A stretch of 64,000 bases of DNA, taken from contig JAQFVV010013073.1 of NCBI GenBank assembly GCA_028023455.1, positions 186,001 through 250,000 on the forward strand, given 5' to 3'. Under the pieces are notes generated by a model. That model did not search any database, was not told where the DNA came from, and saw nothing but the letters and a program-made list of their open reading frames with translations. A program made the translations under genes and the position numbers. The DNA comes from Epiperipatus broadwayi (taxonomy: Eukaryota > Onychophora > Udeonychophora > Euonychophora > Peripatidae). Below, one piece after another: positions 11,021-24,173 of the stretch (the stretch's first letter is position 1; each line of letters begins with the position of its first letter).

Positions 11021-11680
11021 GGTTGTAGTATTATGGACAAAAATGCTGCTCGATAGTGCCGTTTATGTGCTAAAGCACATAAAAATGCCATTTCTGCGGC
11101 CGTCACATTCGAACCTGTGTTTACTATAATACAGCAGGCCACTATGTCACATCGCAGTACAGCATGTATGCGAACCCACATTTAACTGTAATACAACATT
11201 TGTGTTGTGTTACAGAATACAGGCCACTTTGTCACATCACAACAAATCCATTTGGTGAATTCGCACAGTTTATACAATTGTTATGGCTTAGTGAGAGGGT
11301 GTGTGTATTTGAATTGTATGGAAATGTGTTTTTTTTTTTTTTGTAAAGTATTGAAATGTTCAGATTTTAAGTAATAATTATTTGACTCTTTACACCATTC
11401 TATATTGAAGTTTTAAGTGGCAAAATCTTGTCTAGATAGATATGTAAAGGCAGATGGAATTAGGTAATGCATCAAGTAACGTACTGTTCATAACATTCCT
11501 CGAGACCAACAATATGGCACAGGAAATCGCACATCTTGTTTGATTCTGTGATTTAACCCTAACAACTTTTACTTTTTGTTGTCATTCTATTTGAAGTAAA
11601 AAATAGCGGTAACACAATAATATAGTTTTAGTGTGATAACGGCACCATTGAGCGGCGTCTTTGTCCATAATACTACAACC
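11021..11680. mobile_element. Non-autonomous TIR DNA transposon (660 bp)
   Basis: The ends are inverted repeats. The left starts GGTTGTAGTATTATGGACAA and the right ends with its exact complement. The similarity runs about 45 bp inward with a few mismatches (11021-11065 and about 11634-11680). An exact 8-bp direct repeat GTTTATTT flanks it at 11013-11020 and 11681-11688. The interior is relatively GC-rich. It holds two related sub-repeats around 11110-11240, each containing a GGCCACT-TGTCACATC block. There is no transposase ORF. The 8-bp TSD suits hAT- or P-type transposons, but the termini do not begin with the usual CAG of hAT, so the superfamily is left open. Confidence 0.88.
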
Positions 11681-11688
11681 GTTTATTT

Positions 11689-13260
11689 AAAAAAGTCATT
11701 ACTTGCAAAAAAATTAATTTAACTAAATTAAAATTTATCTTCTGATTAATTTTTTGGGGATGATCATGAAAAAAGGTTTTTTTTAAAAAAAACTGAATTA
11801 GATTTGACATATTCAGAAGAATATCAGAATTAATAGGAAAGATGTTAAGTAAATTTTCATTCAGTATATCATGAGTAAGCAATTTAGTTTGATGCTGACA
11901 TATAAAAAAAACATAATAGTTCGTTTATTTAACTATTAAAACTTAAACATTTCTTTATATATAGCTCAGTGAGGAGTCCAATTACTTGCGTTCTAGTTAT
12001 ATATAGCGAAGAAACAAAGAGCAATGCTGCAATTATTTATCATTTATTTAACTATTACTTTCATCTAACTATCATTCTTTTTTGCTTTCTCAATTTTTTA
12101 CAATATATTTAAAATTAAACATTTGAATTTGGTTCAGATCAATGGGATTGTATTGATTTTGTTATTGTTTTAAAATAAATTATAGTACTGTATTTTAAAC
12201 ACTTTAAAAGAAATTATATTCATTTATTTTAATAAATAAATTAGGTAATTTTATATTTGATTTGGATCTAAATATAATCAAGCTTTTTTTCCCCCAGGTA
12301 AATGGCACTTAACCAATTCAACTAATTGTTCAATATTGGTTAGTAAATAGATATCTAGTTATTTTTCGATAGTGAGTAAACCAAAAATGAGAATCAAGTA
12401 AACCTTCATCACTCATTAATAGATAAGCCTGGTAATGCCTCGCCTTCACTATCTCTATAATAAGAACCTGTTAGAGACATCTCTGTTATTTTGCTTTTTA
12501 AAATAACTATCTATATGTGTGTACACATATAATTCATATAAAGATCAATTCATTTTTCTTATCCAATTTTTTATTGTGGTTGTTATAGGTATTTTTTTCT
12601 TGTATATGCACTATTAATTACATATTCATATGATGATGTCTATTTTAAATATTCATTAATACATTTTTCTCATTTAATATTGCAAATATTTGTAGGCAGT
12701 TTTTTTTTAAAAACTTTGATAAATAATTTATAATTATAAATGTGTGTGCGTGTGACTGTGTGAATAGGTGCATGTTTGTATTAGTGTCAACTAAGTTGAA
12801 CCCTATTGTTGAATCAACTTGTTTTTATGTTTAATAATTTTTAGAGCATAAAATATGTACTTTGGGAATACAAATAATAGCAGAAGTGAAAGAGAAAAAT
12901 GAAAAGTTATCATTAATTTCGTGTATTTATTTTTAAATATTTAAGACTGAAATAGTTTTAATCATATATTTAATCTGTTTTTTTAAATATATTTTTTTCC
13001 AGATAATTAAGTTGCACATATCTAATATACACGCTATTATGGTGAATATAATTACATTGTATTTTAACTTTCTGATTAAGTCAGATAACTTTAAACTCAA
13101 TAAAAGCTAATGTAGAAAGTGTTATCAATCACATTCAACTTTCTAGGCTTGTTTTATTTGATTATTATTATTCGCAGCTGACAGTTAAAAATTACAAATA
13201 GTTTTTTTTTTCTTTAATATATACGGTGATGTATTGAAAATGTATTTTTTAAGAATTAGC
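11689..13260. other. AT-rich DNA, no gene seen
   Basis: No coding sequence or element end is recognised. Short palindromic and TA-rich patches occur without a clear boundary. Confidence 0.55.
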
Positions 13261-13261
13261 T

Positions 13262-13440
13262 CCACATCAGTGGATAAATGGTTATCACACTCAGCTGCTA
13301 CCAGCAGGGTGAGGGATTGATCCCAGATGAAGCTTAGGAAAATTTATTAGGGGTAGATTTTTTTTATTTTTCTTTCATTCTCTCAGAGGGATTTTTTTTA
13401 CACTACTGGGGAGGAGACTAATGAAATATTTTTAAATAAT
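13262..13440 (+). repeat. tRNA-derived SINE-like relic
   Basis: The head has an A-box-like TGGATAAATGG at about 13270 and a B-box-like GGGATTGATCCC at about 13312, about 40 bp apart, the spacing of a pol III tRNA-type promoter. A T-rich body and a short GC-richer tail (near 13408) follow. The cloverleaf is not intact, so it is not a tRNA gene. No clean TSD was found. It is unlike the SINE family at 28974 and 43139. Confidence 0.5.
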
Positions 13441-16400
13441 GCATTGCCTGAAGTTAAATAAAATTAAAAACTAGAATTAAAAAAGTGGTTTATTCATTCA
13501 AACAATTTAAATGTAATTTATTGAAGATTTGAGGGTAATATAAAATACTTAACATTGTATTTTTTATTTAATATTTCGTATATTTATAAAATTTATTCAC
13601 AATTATGTAGAATGTTTCAATTTGAAACAAATTTCAAAATCAAAGGATCAATTTTCATTGATAAAAATGCAAACATATATCTTATGTTTGTCCACGAAAG
13701 TAGTTGCCTATTATTAAAATCAAAGTTGTATCAATGATTTGACATCTGTTAATAGCGGAGTAGCTAAGATCAATTGCAGAGATGCAATATTTTGTTTCCA
13801 ATATAAACATTACTTTGTCGCTTCACTGGACTTATTTTGTACCTTTTATTTATTTTTTCATTTTATTGCTTTAAACATTTAAGTTGGTATACAAATTGGT
13901 CATCGTAAGTATCTCATACAACTGGTTATCTCTTAGTACTGTCCGAAATAAAGAAATTATGATTCTATACAACTATATTTTTATATTTTAATTGTACATC
14001 CAAGAAAACTGGCTCCATTTTTTTCTTGTATAAAAGTATCAGTGAATATATGAAATAAGTAAAGCATTTAATGTTGTAAAATCTATGCTAATGACAAAAT
14101 TACCAGGATGAGTTCTCATATATGATCAGGGATGAGATACTACAATAATAATGAATCACTTTATCACTAGAGTTACTATCCTATATGGTTTATTGCTGTA
14201 GTAGAGTGGCAGGATTTAAATTCAAGGTCTTTTAACACAGCTCAGCTTTATCACTTACAATGCTTATATTTTATATGAACCTCTAAACAACAACTCATTC
14301 AATAATTATTTTATTTATTAGATTTGCTTCCAAACTTATCTTTGGCCAAACCTATTTAAGAATTTTGCTGTTCTCTAAAATTATGAAAAAAATCTAGAAA
14401 GTTAGTCTAAAATTGCATATTCCACAAAATCTGGCTGTGTTGCATATCTGGTGGATTATTTATTTATTCAATAGAAATAATTGTTATATTAGTAATCAAT
14501 AAATAATTTAATTGGGTAATTTAATTCTCAGAATTTTGTAAAAAGTTGGGAATTAGAAAGGAAAGAATTGGATTGTAATTCATGTGTTTGTGCTCCAAAA
14601 TGTACCACTCTAACATACCTCATACCTAGATTGGTCACTATCAGTAATAATAATAACAAATACAAAAAAAAAAAAATTAAATACATATACGTGGAATGTA
14701 TATGTAATCATTGCTTGATTTGAACTTTTCAAGAGTTAGTTATATGACTGAGTTTGCAACAAAAAATTGTCATGGTCTATAAATAATATTAACACTCTGA
14801 GTTTAATTTGTGTTCCACTTAAAGAAAGTTTAATTAAATACATAAATAAATATAAATTATTTAGGAAAAGCAAATCATGGAGAAACAAAACTGCATGAAG
14901 TCAGATTTCCTATTTGATTTCTGTTGATATTTACTTAATATTATTACATTTATCAATAAAAAGTGATATTTTAAAAACATTTCTTTACACAATAATCTGT
15001 ATGTCCCTTAAGCAGTATAAACATTTCAACTTTAGATTTAGAAAATTCAGAAAAAGAAAATCTTTTGCATTTTATTGGAAAGTTAATGCAGAAATATTAA
15101 CAAAAAAAATTTCCACTTTGATTAGCATATTAGTAAACTATTGTACGAAGTTATTTCAGTAGTAAAATAATCAAATGATCTATTGCTTGAAAATTTATAA
15201 ATTCGAGCACAGAAAATGACAGGATTGGTTTGTGGCCAGTGAATACTGAGCCCTAGAGTCTTCATCATTGCACAAAATCAGGCAATGGCTTTGTTAACTT
15301 GAATCATTTATTGTTGTTACATTTTTGTACAACACATTGATTATCACAAACATTTTAAGTCAAAAATTCTATAAATAATTTGGATACATCTATACTGAAA
15401 GCAATAACATCATATGGACTGTATTAGAGTCAAGAGCTTGCAGATAAAAGAAATCAATATTATGCAAGTTCTTATTAAATGCACTTTATTGGGAGAAGAA
15501 TACTACAAGATCAAAGAAGTAATAGCTGTATTAAAAATAAGTTCTGAAAAACAGTGGAAAATTATGTTCATCCTCAAAAATACTAGCTAATCATAATAAA
15601 CCATAAACCACCAAATTTGATTCACTAGTTTCTAATATTACTGAAGCAATAACAATTCTGCTTAACTTTTATTAGAGACTTAATTTTTAAAAAAAAGCAT
15701 ATGGAATTTTCTGATTTGCAAAAAAAAGAAACTGTGAAACTTTTTAAACAATATTTAATTAAGCATTTTTATTCTATTAGTCTCAAGAATCATCTATTGC
15801 AAGCTTTAATAATCAGTGGTTACTAAATTGTCTGGATAATGAGAATTAAATTACACAGCCATGTGTTAGACCACTTCTTATTTAAAATTACAATAAACCA
15901 CCAAAGAAGTTGTAAAGATAAGAGACTGTTTGTAATGTAATAAGATTGAAGAATCAAGTATTATTGTTTTGGTATAAAATATAGAGACTTAAGTGCTGAA
16001 ATTAAATGTCTTACAAAAAGTCTACTAAATGAGTTGTAGATTTAAACTGTAAAAGAAATGTAATTATTTTCTGGTCTTTGATTCTTTAGATCTTCAATAT
16101 ATTAAAATCAACATGAGAACTGAAAAACTATATCATAATTCTTTTAGATCAGCAAATTACAATTCTTTGTATGATAATTATAATATTGTTAGAAGATGAA
16201 GAAAGCATTTAATCAACTTTTGAAAAGAGAATTTAGATGGCTGCTTACTTTTGATAATATATCCACTTCATCAATTTATTTAAATTTGTATAAGGGTATC
16301 CAGTTTGATTAAGTTAAAACTGTTTATTCATAATACCTTCATCAGAGAAATTTTGTCTTACTGTTTGAATTCAACTGTGTAAATTAGGAATCTCATTGGA

Positions 16401-16540
16401 GGTGAATCAATAAATCCCTTTAGAGCACTGTGAAATGTATCCAAGTTGTTGTCAAGCCATTATTTGAATTTTAAAATATTTGTTGAAGTAGACATAAACT
16501 CCCTCCTTAGTTGTCCATTTCCATGTTTTTTCCTTTATTT
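13441..16540. other. AT-rich DNA, no gene seen
   Basis: The few open stretches (for example 14914-15162) have no domain features and follow A/T bias. Nothing on either strand is recognised. Confidence 0.55.
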
Positions 16541-16549
16541 ATACTTTTT

Positions 16550-17055
16550 AAATAAATACATCTTTTACTATTTCTTATAATACAAAAGTTTTTACCAATG
16601 TAAAATTTTTATTTGAGGTGGGTAATGTTTATATCTAAAAGATGATATCTTTTATAAAATAATGAAAGAGAAAATCTTTTCAACGATCTACTTGTTGTTT
16701 TTCTATGTTGTTAAATGATATCCAAAGTTTACTATCATTATGTTTGATTTGCTCATGGCATGATTGTCATAAAATTTAATGAGTAATCTTAGTTACAACA
16801 AAATTATTTAAATAATTATTTATAAGTATATATACAATTGCATTTATATACATACATGTATGATATCTGTTTATTAATTATCTTATGAATTTTGTATATA
16901 AAATAAATGTTTTATGTGATAAATTTAAGTTATGCCTCTTACTTTGAAATTTTAAATGTTGCTTTAAATTTTATTACAAAATAAAATTATTTCTTCTAAA
17001 ATTTAAATGATATCTTAAAGTAATATTATTAAACAGATAGATGTTTTTATTTAAG
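16550..17055 (+). repeat. Diverged AT-rich dispersed repeat, copy 1
   Basis: About 16550-16925 aligns by eye with 25670-26123, and 16926-17045 with 27839-27985. They share ATTTGCTCATG, TTACAAC, TTTGAAATTTTAAA and AGTAATATTATTAAACAG. In copy 2 the same two blocks are separated by a 1.7-kb insertion, so copy 1 shows the original continuity. The repeat is non-coding and its family is unknown. It is itself interrupted near 17066 by a SINE-like unit. Confidence 0.65.
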
Positions 17056-17065
17056 AAGATATTGT

Positions 17066-17240
17066 ACCGGTCAAAATATATTTATCCATCTAACATGAGC
17101 TGGAACTCACAAAATGTACTTCAAACCCAGTCCAGCCCAAGATTTAGGTCAGGGACTAACCTGGATTCGAACCCACTCAATAAGCTCCAGATCAAACACC
17201 TAATGAATAACATAATAGTGATGGCACATGAGAATTAATC
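17066..17240 (-). repeat. tRNA-derived SINE-like relic, minus strand
   Basis: On the minus strand a B-box-like GGGTTCGAATCC is followed by GGACTGGGTTTGAA and ends with ACCGGTACAATAT. The unit at 50215-50378 shares the last two motifs in the same order, which defines a two-copy family. The A box is degenerate. Confidence 0.5.
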
Positions 17241-18130
17241 TTAATCTGGCCGACTAGCAAAGCTGAGCAAAACAATGAGACATCTATTAACTATGATTAT
17301 ATTAAAATATACATAAGCATTACTGTAATATGTGGAAGTGGAGGAAAAAGAATTCGAACTACTCAAATAAGTTAGACAATAAAATATAATTTAATATAAT
17401 GAAAAATTATTTATATACATTTATAGATTAAGTACATTAGTATGTGTGTGAATGAGCAAGCAGTAGATGATTACATAGCATTCATGCTATTATTTCTCAT
17501 ATGCTCTTTATTAGCTAAATAATATATTACAAATAAACACACATCTTTGGTGGGTCTAATATTAAGATGCCAATCTATTATTAGAAAGAATTTACATAGA
17601 ATTGCTATTAACGCTTTGGGTTATGGTTCTGAAACGTGGTGACTAACATATGATTTAGGGGAGCATTCTGAGATTCACTACAGATATAAATAAATTATTT
17701 TCACACCATTACGGTCATGAAAATAAATAAAATACATTTGAAACATTTGATTATTTGAAAATGACATTTGATTAGATGACAAACTATTTAATGAAAAATT
17801 ATTTTAACGATAGTAAGGCGAACACTTTATTTTCCCCAAGGCATCTAGATACTCTTAAATATAGATATATAAATTATGACGGTGAGATTGTATATGATTG
17901 AAATAAACTTAATTAATAAATAGAAGTAATTGGCATTTATATATATCTTTTAAGCAAAGCTTAATTTTAATATTAGAGCATTAAAACTGGGTCATGAAGC
18001 AAAAGAAATAATAATAATAATACGAAGAAGTTTGTGGTGCTGACATAATAGCCTAAAATAACTAAGGAAAAAGGTTGTGCTTCTGGATGAAAAATGAAAT
18101 CTCACACCCCCTTCTTGGGTAGTGCTTAGA
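17241..18130. other. AT-rich DNA, no gene seen
   Basis: No coding sequence or repeat boundary is recognised. Confidence 0.5.
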
Positions 18131-18132
18131 GA

Positions 18133-18264
18133 AAAGTGAATAGGCATGACATGGCCCAAACTTTTGCTGGTACAACTGATGTGAGAGGCCTTTTATCTAT
18201 ATGAAGTGAATATGCATAGCATGTGCCAAACTTACAGGATCACTGCCAGAGGCATTTGATATGG
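18133..18264 (+). repeat. Tandem pair of about 70-bp units
   Basis: Two adjacent units begin with AAGTGAATA (18134 and 18204) and continue with GCAT, CCAAACTT and a GAGGC block. The period is about 70 bp and the copies are diverged. It is non-coding and somewhat GC-richer than its surroundings. Confidence 0.6.
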
Positions 18265-18362
18265 AATAAATGTGGTTCCAGATAGCTCAACTATCTATGG
18301 AACGAGGTACGAAAAAAAATCTATGGATTCGAATTTGTCGCAACCCCCAGATTAGAAGCATG

Positions 18363-18364
<2 letters not shown>

Positions 18365-18421
<57 letters not shown>
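18365..18421. repeat. TA microsatellite
   Basis: An uninterrupted TA dinucleotide run of about 57 bp. Long open frames across it on both strands are repeat translations only. Confidence 0.95.
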
Positions 18422-18422
<1 letters not shown>

Positions 18423-20012
18423 GAAGATAGGCTAAATGACAGAAATGCAGTAATGATATATGTCTCTAACAACACTGAATAAATTTTACAGTTTTAAAAA
18501 TAAATGACCCTTATTTGAATACTATAATATGCCATGCAATTATAATATATATAGAGAAATTTACATTTCATTTACTAAAATATACTTGAAGATTTTATAT
18601 AGCAAAAGAAACATTAAGACTTAGATTTCAAATTAATAAAATACATGTTAAGAGTTGATTTAGTAAAAGAAACATTAATATTTTCCCCCATCCCTTCTTC
18701 TGCTAGTTAAAATAAATCAATCTGACCTTCGTTGATTTTACAATAACTGGAATATATTAAATACTGTATATGATCTTTTAAGCATAGACTATTTTAAGAA
18801 TATAAAAAAAATAACTAGCAGTTATATATATAAAAAACAATTAAGTCACCTTTTTTTAGAATTAAATAAATAATATTTTATAAGATTTCAAAGCGTTAAT
18901 TAGCTTAAATTCTGGATTTACAGAGTTAAACAAATCTAATTTTATATTAAAAATGAACCTAAAATGTTGATTCATAAAACAATCTGGCGCACATATTAAT
19001 TTACAATGCATTATATATGTATATTTTAAGGGGACGTTAATAACATTTTTATGAAGGTTTAGTTAAAAATGACAGAAAAAAGATTTTATAAATTAAACTC
19101 ACCAGTTTGTTTGAGATTAGCAAATTAATAAAAAAAACATATATATAAAATCAAGTAATAAATATCTGACCGCACCAAAATTAAAAAGAAGTTAAAGCAT
19201 ATGAGATAGGATTAAATTTATAGAAATTATTGAAGAGCAATTTACATATATAAAACAAAAAAAAGGCAAAGTTAAAGAATACATGAGAAAACTTGATAGT
19301 AGAATTTGAGATTAGTGAGGCTAGTTTCATTCTCAAATAGTAGCATAAAAGTTACCTTACAATTTTAAGAGTCCAATTTAAAATATTGCACATGCACGGC
19401 GATTGAAATGCAAGTACTTCAGTGGCAGAAAACTTCTATTAGCATTCTAAAGTTCTTTTTAGACCTTTCTTCATTTCATGGCAGCAGGATATTACGGTAG
19501 CGGCAGATGATGACCCTGACCCATAGGGTCGAGAAGAGTGGTGGATTTACTGCTACATCATTTGTAAGTTTCAAGCAATACGAAATATGTTTATAATACC
19601 TCTCTCTAAAAGTAGCTAATCTCCTCTGTGATTCAAAATTCAGTCATTTTATACTTTTTCTTTTATCAGTTTTTGAAGATGCAACTGTAAGATAACGTCC
19701 AAAAATAAATTCAAATCTATTTCCAGATTAAAAATAGATTTGACATGTTTTTAACACAAGTAAATCTTTAATCTACTTAATCCCATTTATTTTAAGTAAA
19801 ACTTTAATTAAAAAAATACCTTCCCCAGATTAAAACAATAGTGCTTCCAACCCTTAATTATTTTGGGACAATTAACAACAGTCACATTTTCCATATTGGA
19901 TTTTATAAAAAATATACAGTTTAATAGAAAAACAAGCAATTTAAAAAGAAAAAGTTAAAATGACATATAATAAATATTTAAAAACATCAATATTTTGTTA
20001 GTGTTTTGCTCT

Positions 20013-20016
<4 letters not shown>
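18422..20016. other. AT-rich DNA with a small GC-richer patch
   Basis: There is no gene. A short GC-richer patch around 19440-19560 has no recognisable coding or tRNA structure. Confidence 0.5.

Positions 20017-20094
<78 letters not shown>
20017..20094. repeat. TA microsatellite
   Basis: A TA run of about 78 bp with one phase break near 20075. Confidence 0.95.
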
Positions 20095-20095
<1 letters not shown>

Positions 20096-20261
20096 TTGAG
20101 CCGCATCTATAATACTTTAATAAAAAAGAACTAATAATTAATAAAAAGAATTAATAATAATTTTAAAACATATTATTGAAACATTAAATTTTATAATTTA
20201 GGCATGCATCTCAAACATATACATAAAAATATATACATGACAAAAAGGAGCAGGATGGAAA

Positions 20262-20340
20262 ATAGGGGTTTGAACACGGGTTAGTAGGTAAAAACATGAA
20301 GCACAATCTTAAGCTAAGATTGACTGCTTCAATATCAATT
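20262..20340 (+). repeat. Possible SINE-like fragment with a B-box-like motif
   Basis: GGGTTTGAACACGGG near 20268 resembles a pol III B box. It is followed by a short GC-richer segment and then by the dispersed-repeat fragment at 20345. No A box is convincing. Confidence 0.35.
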
Positions 20341-20344
20341 ATAT

Positions 20345-20545
20345 TGGATCATTATTATTTTCTACTTTTAACTTTATGACTAACAAAATTTATTCTTTTT
20401 ATACAATAAGATAGAGATAAAGTAATGTGGAAATTTGAAAGCTATCTATTAGATATTTTGCTAATTAGTGGTATTCATATAGATGATAAAAAAAATTTAT
20501 GGTGCATACTTTGACAAAAATTGGTGATGTATACCCTAATAGTAC
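20345..20545 (+). repeat. Diverged AT-rich dispersed repeat, copy 3 (3' part)
   Basis: This matches 28010-28205 of copy 2, with shared AATGTGGAAATT, AGATGATAAAAA and CATACTTTGAC blocks and the same order throughout. Confidence 0.6.
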
Positions 20546-20775
20546 ACATCCCTTTCCTAAAGAATTTTTTTTTAATTAGACATATTCTAAACTTCATTTA
20601 TAAATATTTCATGCTTAATGGTAAATCCTAAATTCATTCCTATCACAATGATTAGCATTTTAAACAGTGACCCAGAATGAGTTTAAGTGGAAATAATATC
20701 TTTTTATCACTTTCATCTTTTCTTATTACTAATGATTGTGTTATCACATTAATCTTAATAATATTTGATACTACC

Positions 20776-23040
20776 TTAAATGCTGATAAATGCTGTATTT
20801 AAATCTCTAATCTTACTAACAATTGTTAGGATTACATTTTGGCACTTTGTTATACATTCAAAGTTTCTATCTAAGGTTTTCTTGTTATTATTATTTCTAT
20901 AAGTAGCAACTACATCATTACTTATGGGAATTATCTGGTCATTAAAACAAACTTTGAGGTACAGGTTGAATGGACTTTGACTCTTACAATGTACCTCACC
21001 AAAAATTTGTTTTTTCCTTTGTTTGAGAAAGATGACATTATCTTTTTTCAAACTAATATAATTAGAATATTCCAATCTTAGGCTGAGTAAATATTATGAT
21101 AAAAATAGTAAAAATAATAAAATGATTTAACATCAAAAAAAATTTTAATAATTCACTTCTTTAAGTTTTCCATTGCATCATTTGTAATATTTCATAGAAA
21201 GTCACTTTTTTTCTTATCACAGTTTTATTATAGCACTCCCTGTTCAAATGCCTTTCAATAATGTGTGCATAAATATTATGTTTATTATTATGAATACTGG
21301 CAGCTGGAATCTCATCATTGAACCTAAGCATCTGTCTTGTTAAGCAAGGATAACCACTTAGATCACTGTACATGATCACAAAGTAGTAATAAAACCAACA
21401 TTGCATGTCTGGTCAACAGGTACTTTAGACACTGATGTCATAAGGAACTGATAAGTTAGGTTTAAATATAATAATTTACTACAATAGTCCCATACTGTAA
21501 ATTTGTAATTCTCAGCTCCTATCACTATGAAGCTATTTAAAGGATTGCACTCAACCTTTAAAAATTAAATCATCATGACTTTGTCATAAAAAGGCCTAGT
21601 ATTTGCTTGTAGGGATTTGATGTTTATCAACAATATGTAAAATTTTCTCTGGGCCAGAATCCCATTCTATAGCAAAAAAATTAGGTGTGAATTGCAATAT
21701 TTCACTATACTCTTTTTTGATATTATTTTATTAGGATATTAATAATATAAATCCTTAGGGTTGTATAGAGAGTGTGAGTTGTTATCAATATATCCATTCA
21801 CTCATTTTGCCATCAAATTTATAAAATATCCTTTTTGCCTTTACGCAAGGTATTTTGTTTTTACATAATTTTCATATTCACATGTCTTACAAATCTCCAA
21901 AGATTTATTTTCATTTTATCTTATGTTTATGGTTGTCAGAAGCTAATAGGGATGTGTTGCTATTAAAATGTGGTCTTATATCAGACTCTTAATCACATCC
22001 ATTATAGTAATACTTGTAATTCCCAGAATAATTAATCATATGTTGCATTAAGTAATTCTGGTTCACCATCACAAACAAACTCTTAACTCTTTTAGTACTA
22101 TGAATTATTTGAGAGGTTGTAACCTATTTTATATTATTTGTCTCATGACTGACATGTGAGTACTCTAATCTTCTGACTAATTTATTGTATAGTTTGTTCT
22201 GAAAGTTATCTTCGGCTAGGTTACAACCTATTTCATATGACTCATTTGACTTAATATATTTCATATTTCTAGAGACCCTATTGTAAATTGCTGTTGTATA
22301 TCTCTGCTAAAGCTTAGACTTTCCAAAAGAATTCTTAAGTTAGTGTTCCCTAAAGTGATCTTTCTTCTGACTCTAATCTAACTTAACTCTAATTACAACA
22401 TGTATTTTCATTCTTAACTTCTAGCAATACTTACTATTGAAAAATACCTCTTCCTTCTGATTCCCAATTCTATACTCACCATTTTCAAATATCTCTTGAC
22501 AGAATTCTAGCTTGTTCTCTAACTTATAGTTTCTTCCATCAGCTCTTTAAAGCTCATGTTACATCTGTCATATGATTCTCTCAATTTGGTTTCTAAATCT
22601 TAATTAAATTCTTTGAATCATGCTTTAGACACATTGAACCTCACATTTATTTTATTCTTTCAATTCTCTAAAATATGCCTTTAATTCTTCAAATTTCTTA
22701 TTTAAATCTATATTATGCTCTGCAAAATTTTTATTACTTTCTGCCCTTTCTTCTTCAAATTATTTTTTAGTTCATCAAAATGCTTGCTGAGTTTGATCCT
22801 TTGTATTTCAAACTTCTTATCTATACTTTCAAAAGTTTTATTAAAATCTGTATTCTGTTTTATTAATTTTTTATTAAAGTTAAATATGGAATTTATTATC
22901 TCATTCTTTAATTCTATTTTATGCTCTTCAAAATTTTTAGCTATTTCTTTAATTCCTGAAACTGTCTAATAATCATACTCATAAAATCTGAACTTATAGT
23001 TCTATATCCTACTTCTTGTTCTTTGGCTTCCATAGTAATG
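20776..23040 (-). pseudogene. Decayed coding-like region with a coiled-coil start, family unknown
   Basis: The minus strand keeps several protein-like stretches between frameshifts and stops. It begins at an ATG near 23031 with MEAKEQEVGY. It continues as a Lys/Glu/Asn-rich segment with heptad-like repeats (FEEHKIELKNEI, FESIDKKFE, LNKKFEELKAYFREL) to about 22640. Further stretches follow, including SHVSHETNNIK near 22145, an 81-codon open frame at 21161-21406 and a 99-codon one at 20776-21075. The order could be a Gag-like start followed by other retroelement parts, or a decayed host gene. I recognise no catalytic motif and name no function. Confidence 0.35.
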
Positions 23041-23463
23041 TCTGATAAAAGAACCTTACATCTAAGTGAATTTAGTTATTCACCGTTACACACAATGTGC
23101 AAAATACTAATATGAATAATATATTATCATCTATTCAGCAAGTTACATCAATGACTTAAAAATAGATCTACTCAGTGCTCACACAATATTTCGTGTTTAT
23201 TCTAACAGATTTATTGAAATGACTAGTGATGTATTCTATTCAAAAAATTACTCAAGTGATTTACTGGTCTCAGGTATCAGTGGCATAAAATTGATTTATA
23301 GTTGGCTCTCAAAATTTATGATATTTAGGGGTTCAAAAATTTTAAACAATCAAACATTTTTTTTGTTATATATATGTGGGCTTTATATGAATCAGGTTTA
23401 TCCTAAATATTGTTTCTAATTGAACCCCACATTGTGTGCAAAAACTATAATGGTATGTATATG

Positions 23464-23468
<5 letters not shown>

Positions 23469-23542
<74 letters not shown>
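23469..23542. repeat. TA microsatellite abutting a PLE fragment
   Basis: A TA run of about 74 bp ends exactly where PLE coding begins at 23543. The frame reads through it as alternating Tyr-Ile, which is not real protein sequence. Confidence 0.95.
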
Positions 23543-23545
<3 letters not shown>

Positions 23546-24015
23546 CCTTATTTCAAGCCCAAAATGTACAAAGTAGGAAACAAAAAGATGATAAATCAGC
23601 TATTAGGATTTGTGTTCCACATGTAAAAGGAACTACAGACAGTATTGTATATATATTAAAATGCTATAATATAGATATAGCATTTTCTACTCATCAAAAG
23701 ATCAGCCATATAATAACCAAGTCTAAGGATTCAATCCCTCTTGAATCTCATGGTGTTTATCAAATCTCATGTGAAAATTGTAAAGCTTCTTACATAGGTA
23801 TGAGTAATTGTAGCTTCAGTGTTAGAAGAAATGAGCATGCTAATGCAGTTAAACAACACTTGTCATCATCAGCACTCTCACTCCATACTATAGATTTAGG
23901 TCATAAAATTGATTTTTCTAGTACCAGGATCATATCCAGATGTGATAATCTCTACCAGTGCAAAATTAGAGAAGCCATTGAGATACTTAAAAGGCCAGAT
24001 TGTATCAATAAATGA
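23543..24015 (+). pseudogene. 5'-truncated Penelope-like element: C-terminal domain with GIY-YIG endonuclease
   Basis: About 157 codons remain open to the stop at 24013-24015. They include HVKGTTDSIVYILK, the connector after the RT, then GVYQISCENCKASYIGMS, the GIY-YIG pair with two cysteines. RRNEHANAVK follows with the conserved Arg and Glu-His, then ALSLHTIDLGHKIDF and a C-terminal IREAIEILKRPDCINK. All hallmarks of the endonuclease of canonical EN-containing PLEs are present, but the RT is missing, so the copy is dead. The enzyme would normally make the nick that primes reverse transcription. The 5' break sits at the TA microsatellite. The 3' untranslated region runs to about 24273. Confidence 0.9.
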
Positions 24016-24173
24016 GATGATACATGCAAACTTCCTTCTATTTGGAAAGATTTTTTTAAAAAAACATTCTTAAAATTAACATTTTCACTATTGGTGGAAC
24101 TTTAATGTTTTTGTTTTTTTTTCAAATCAGTGAATGTAGCACCTCTACAACCATCTTTCTACCTTTTATCACC

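Noticed and set aside
18270-18482. Open frames on both strands made of alternating Tyr-Ile
   Set aside because: They are translations of a TA microsatellite with no conserved flanking sequence.
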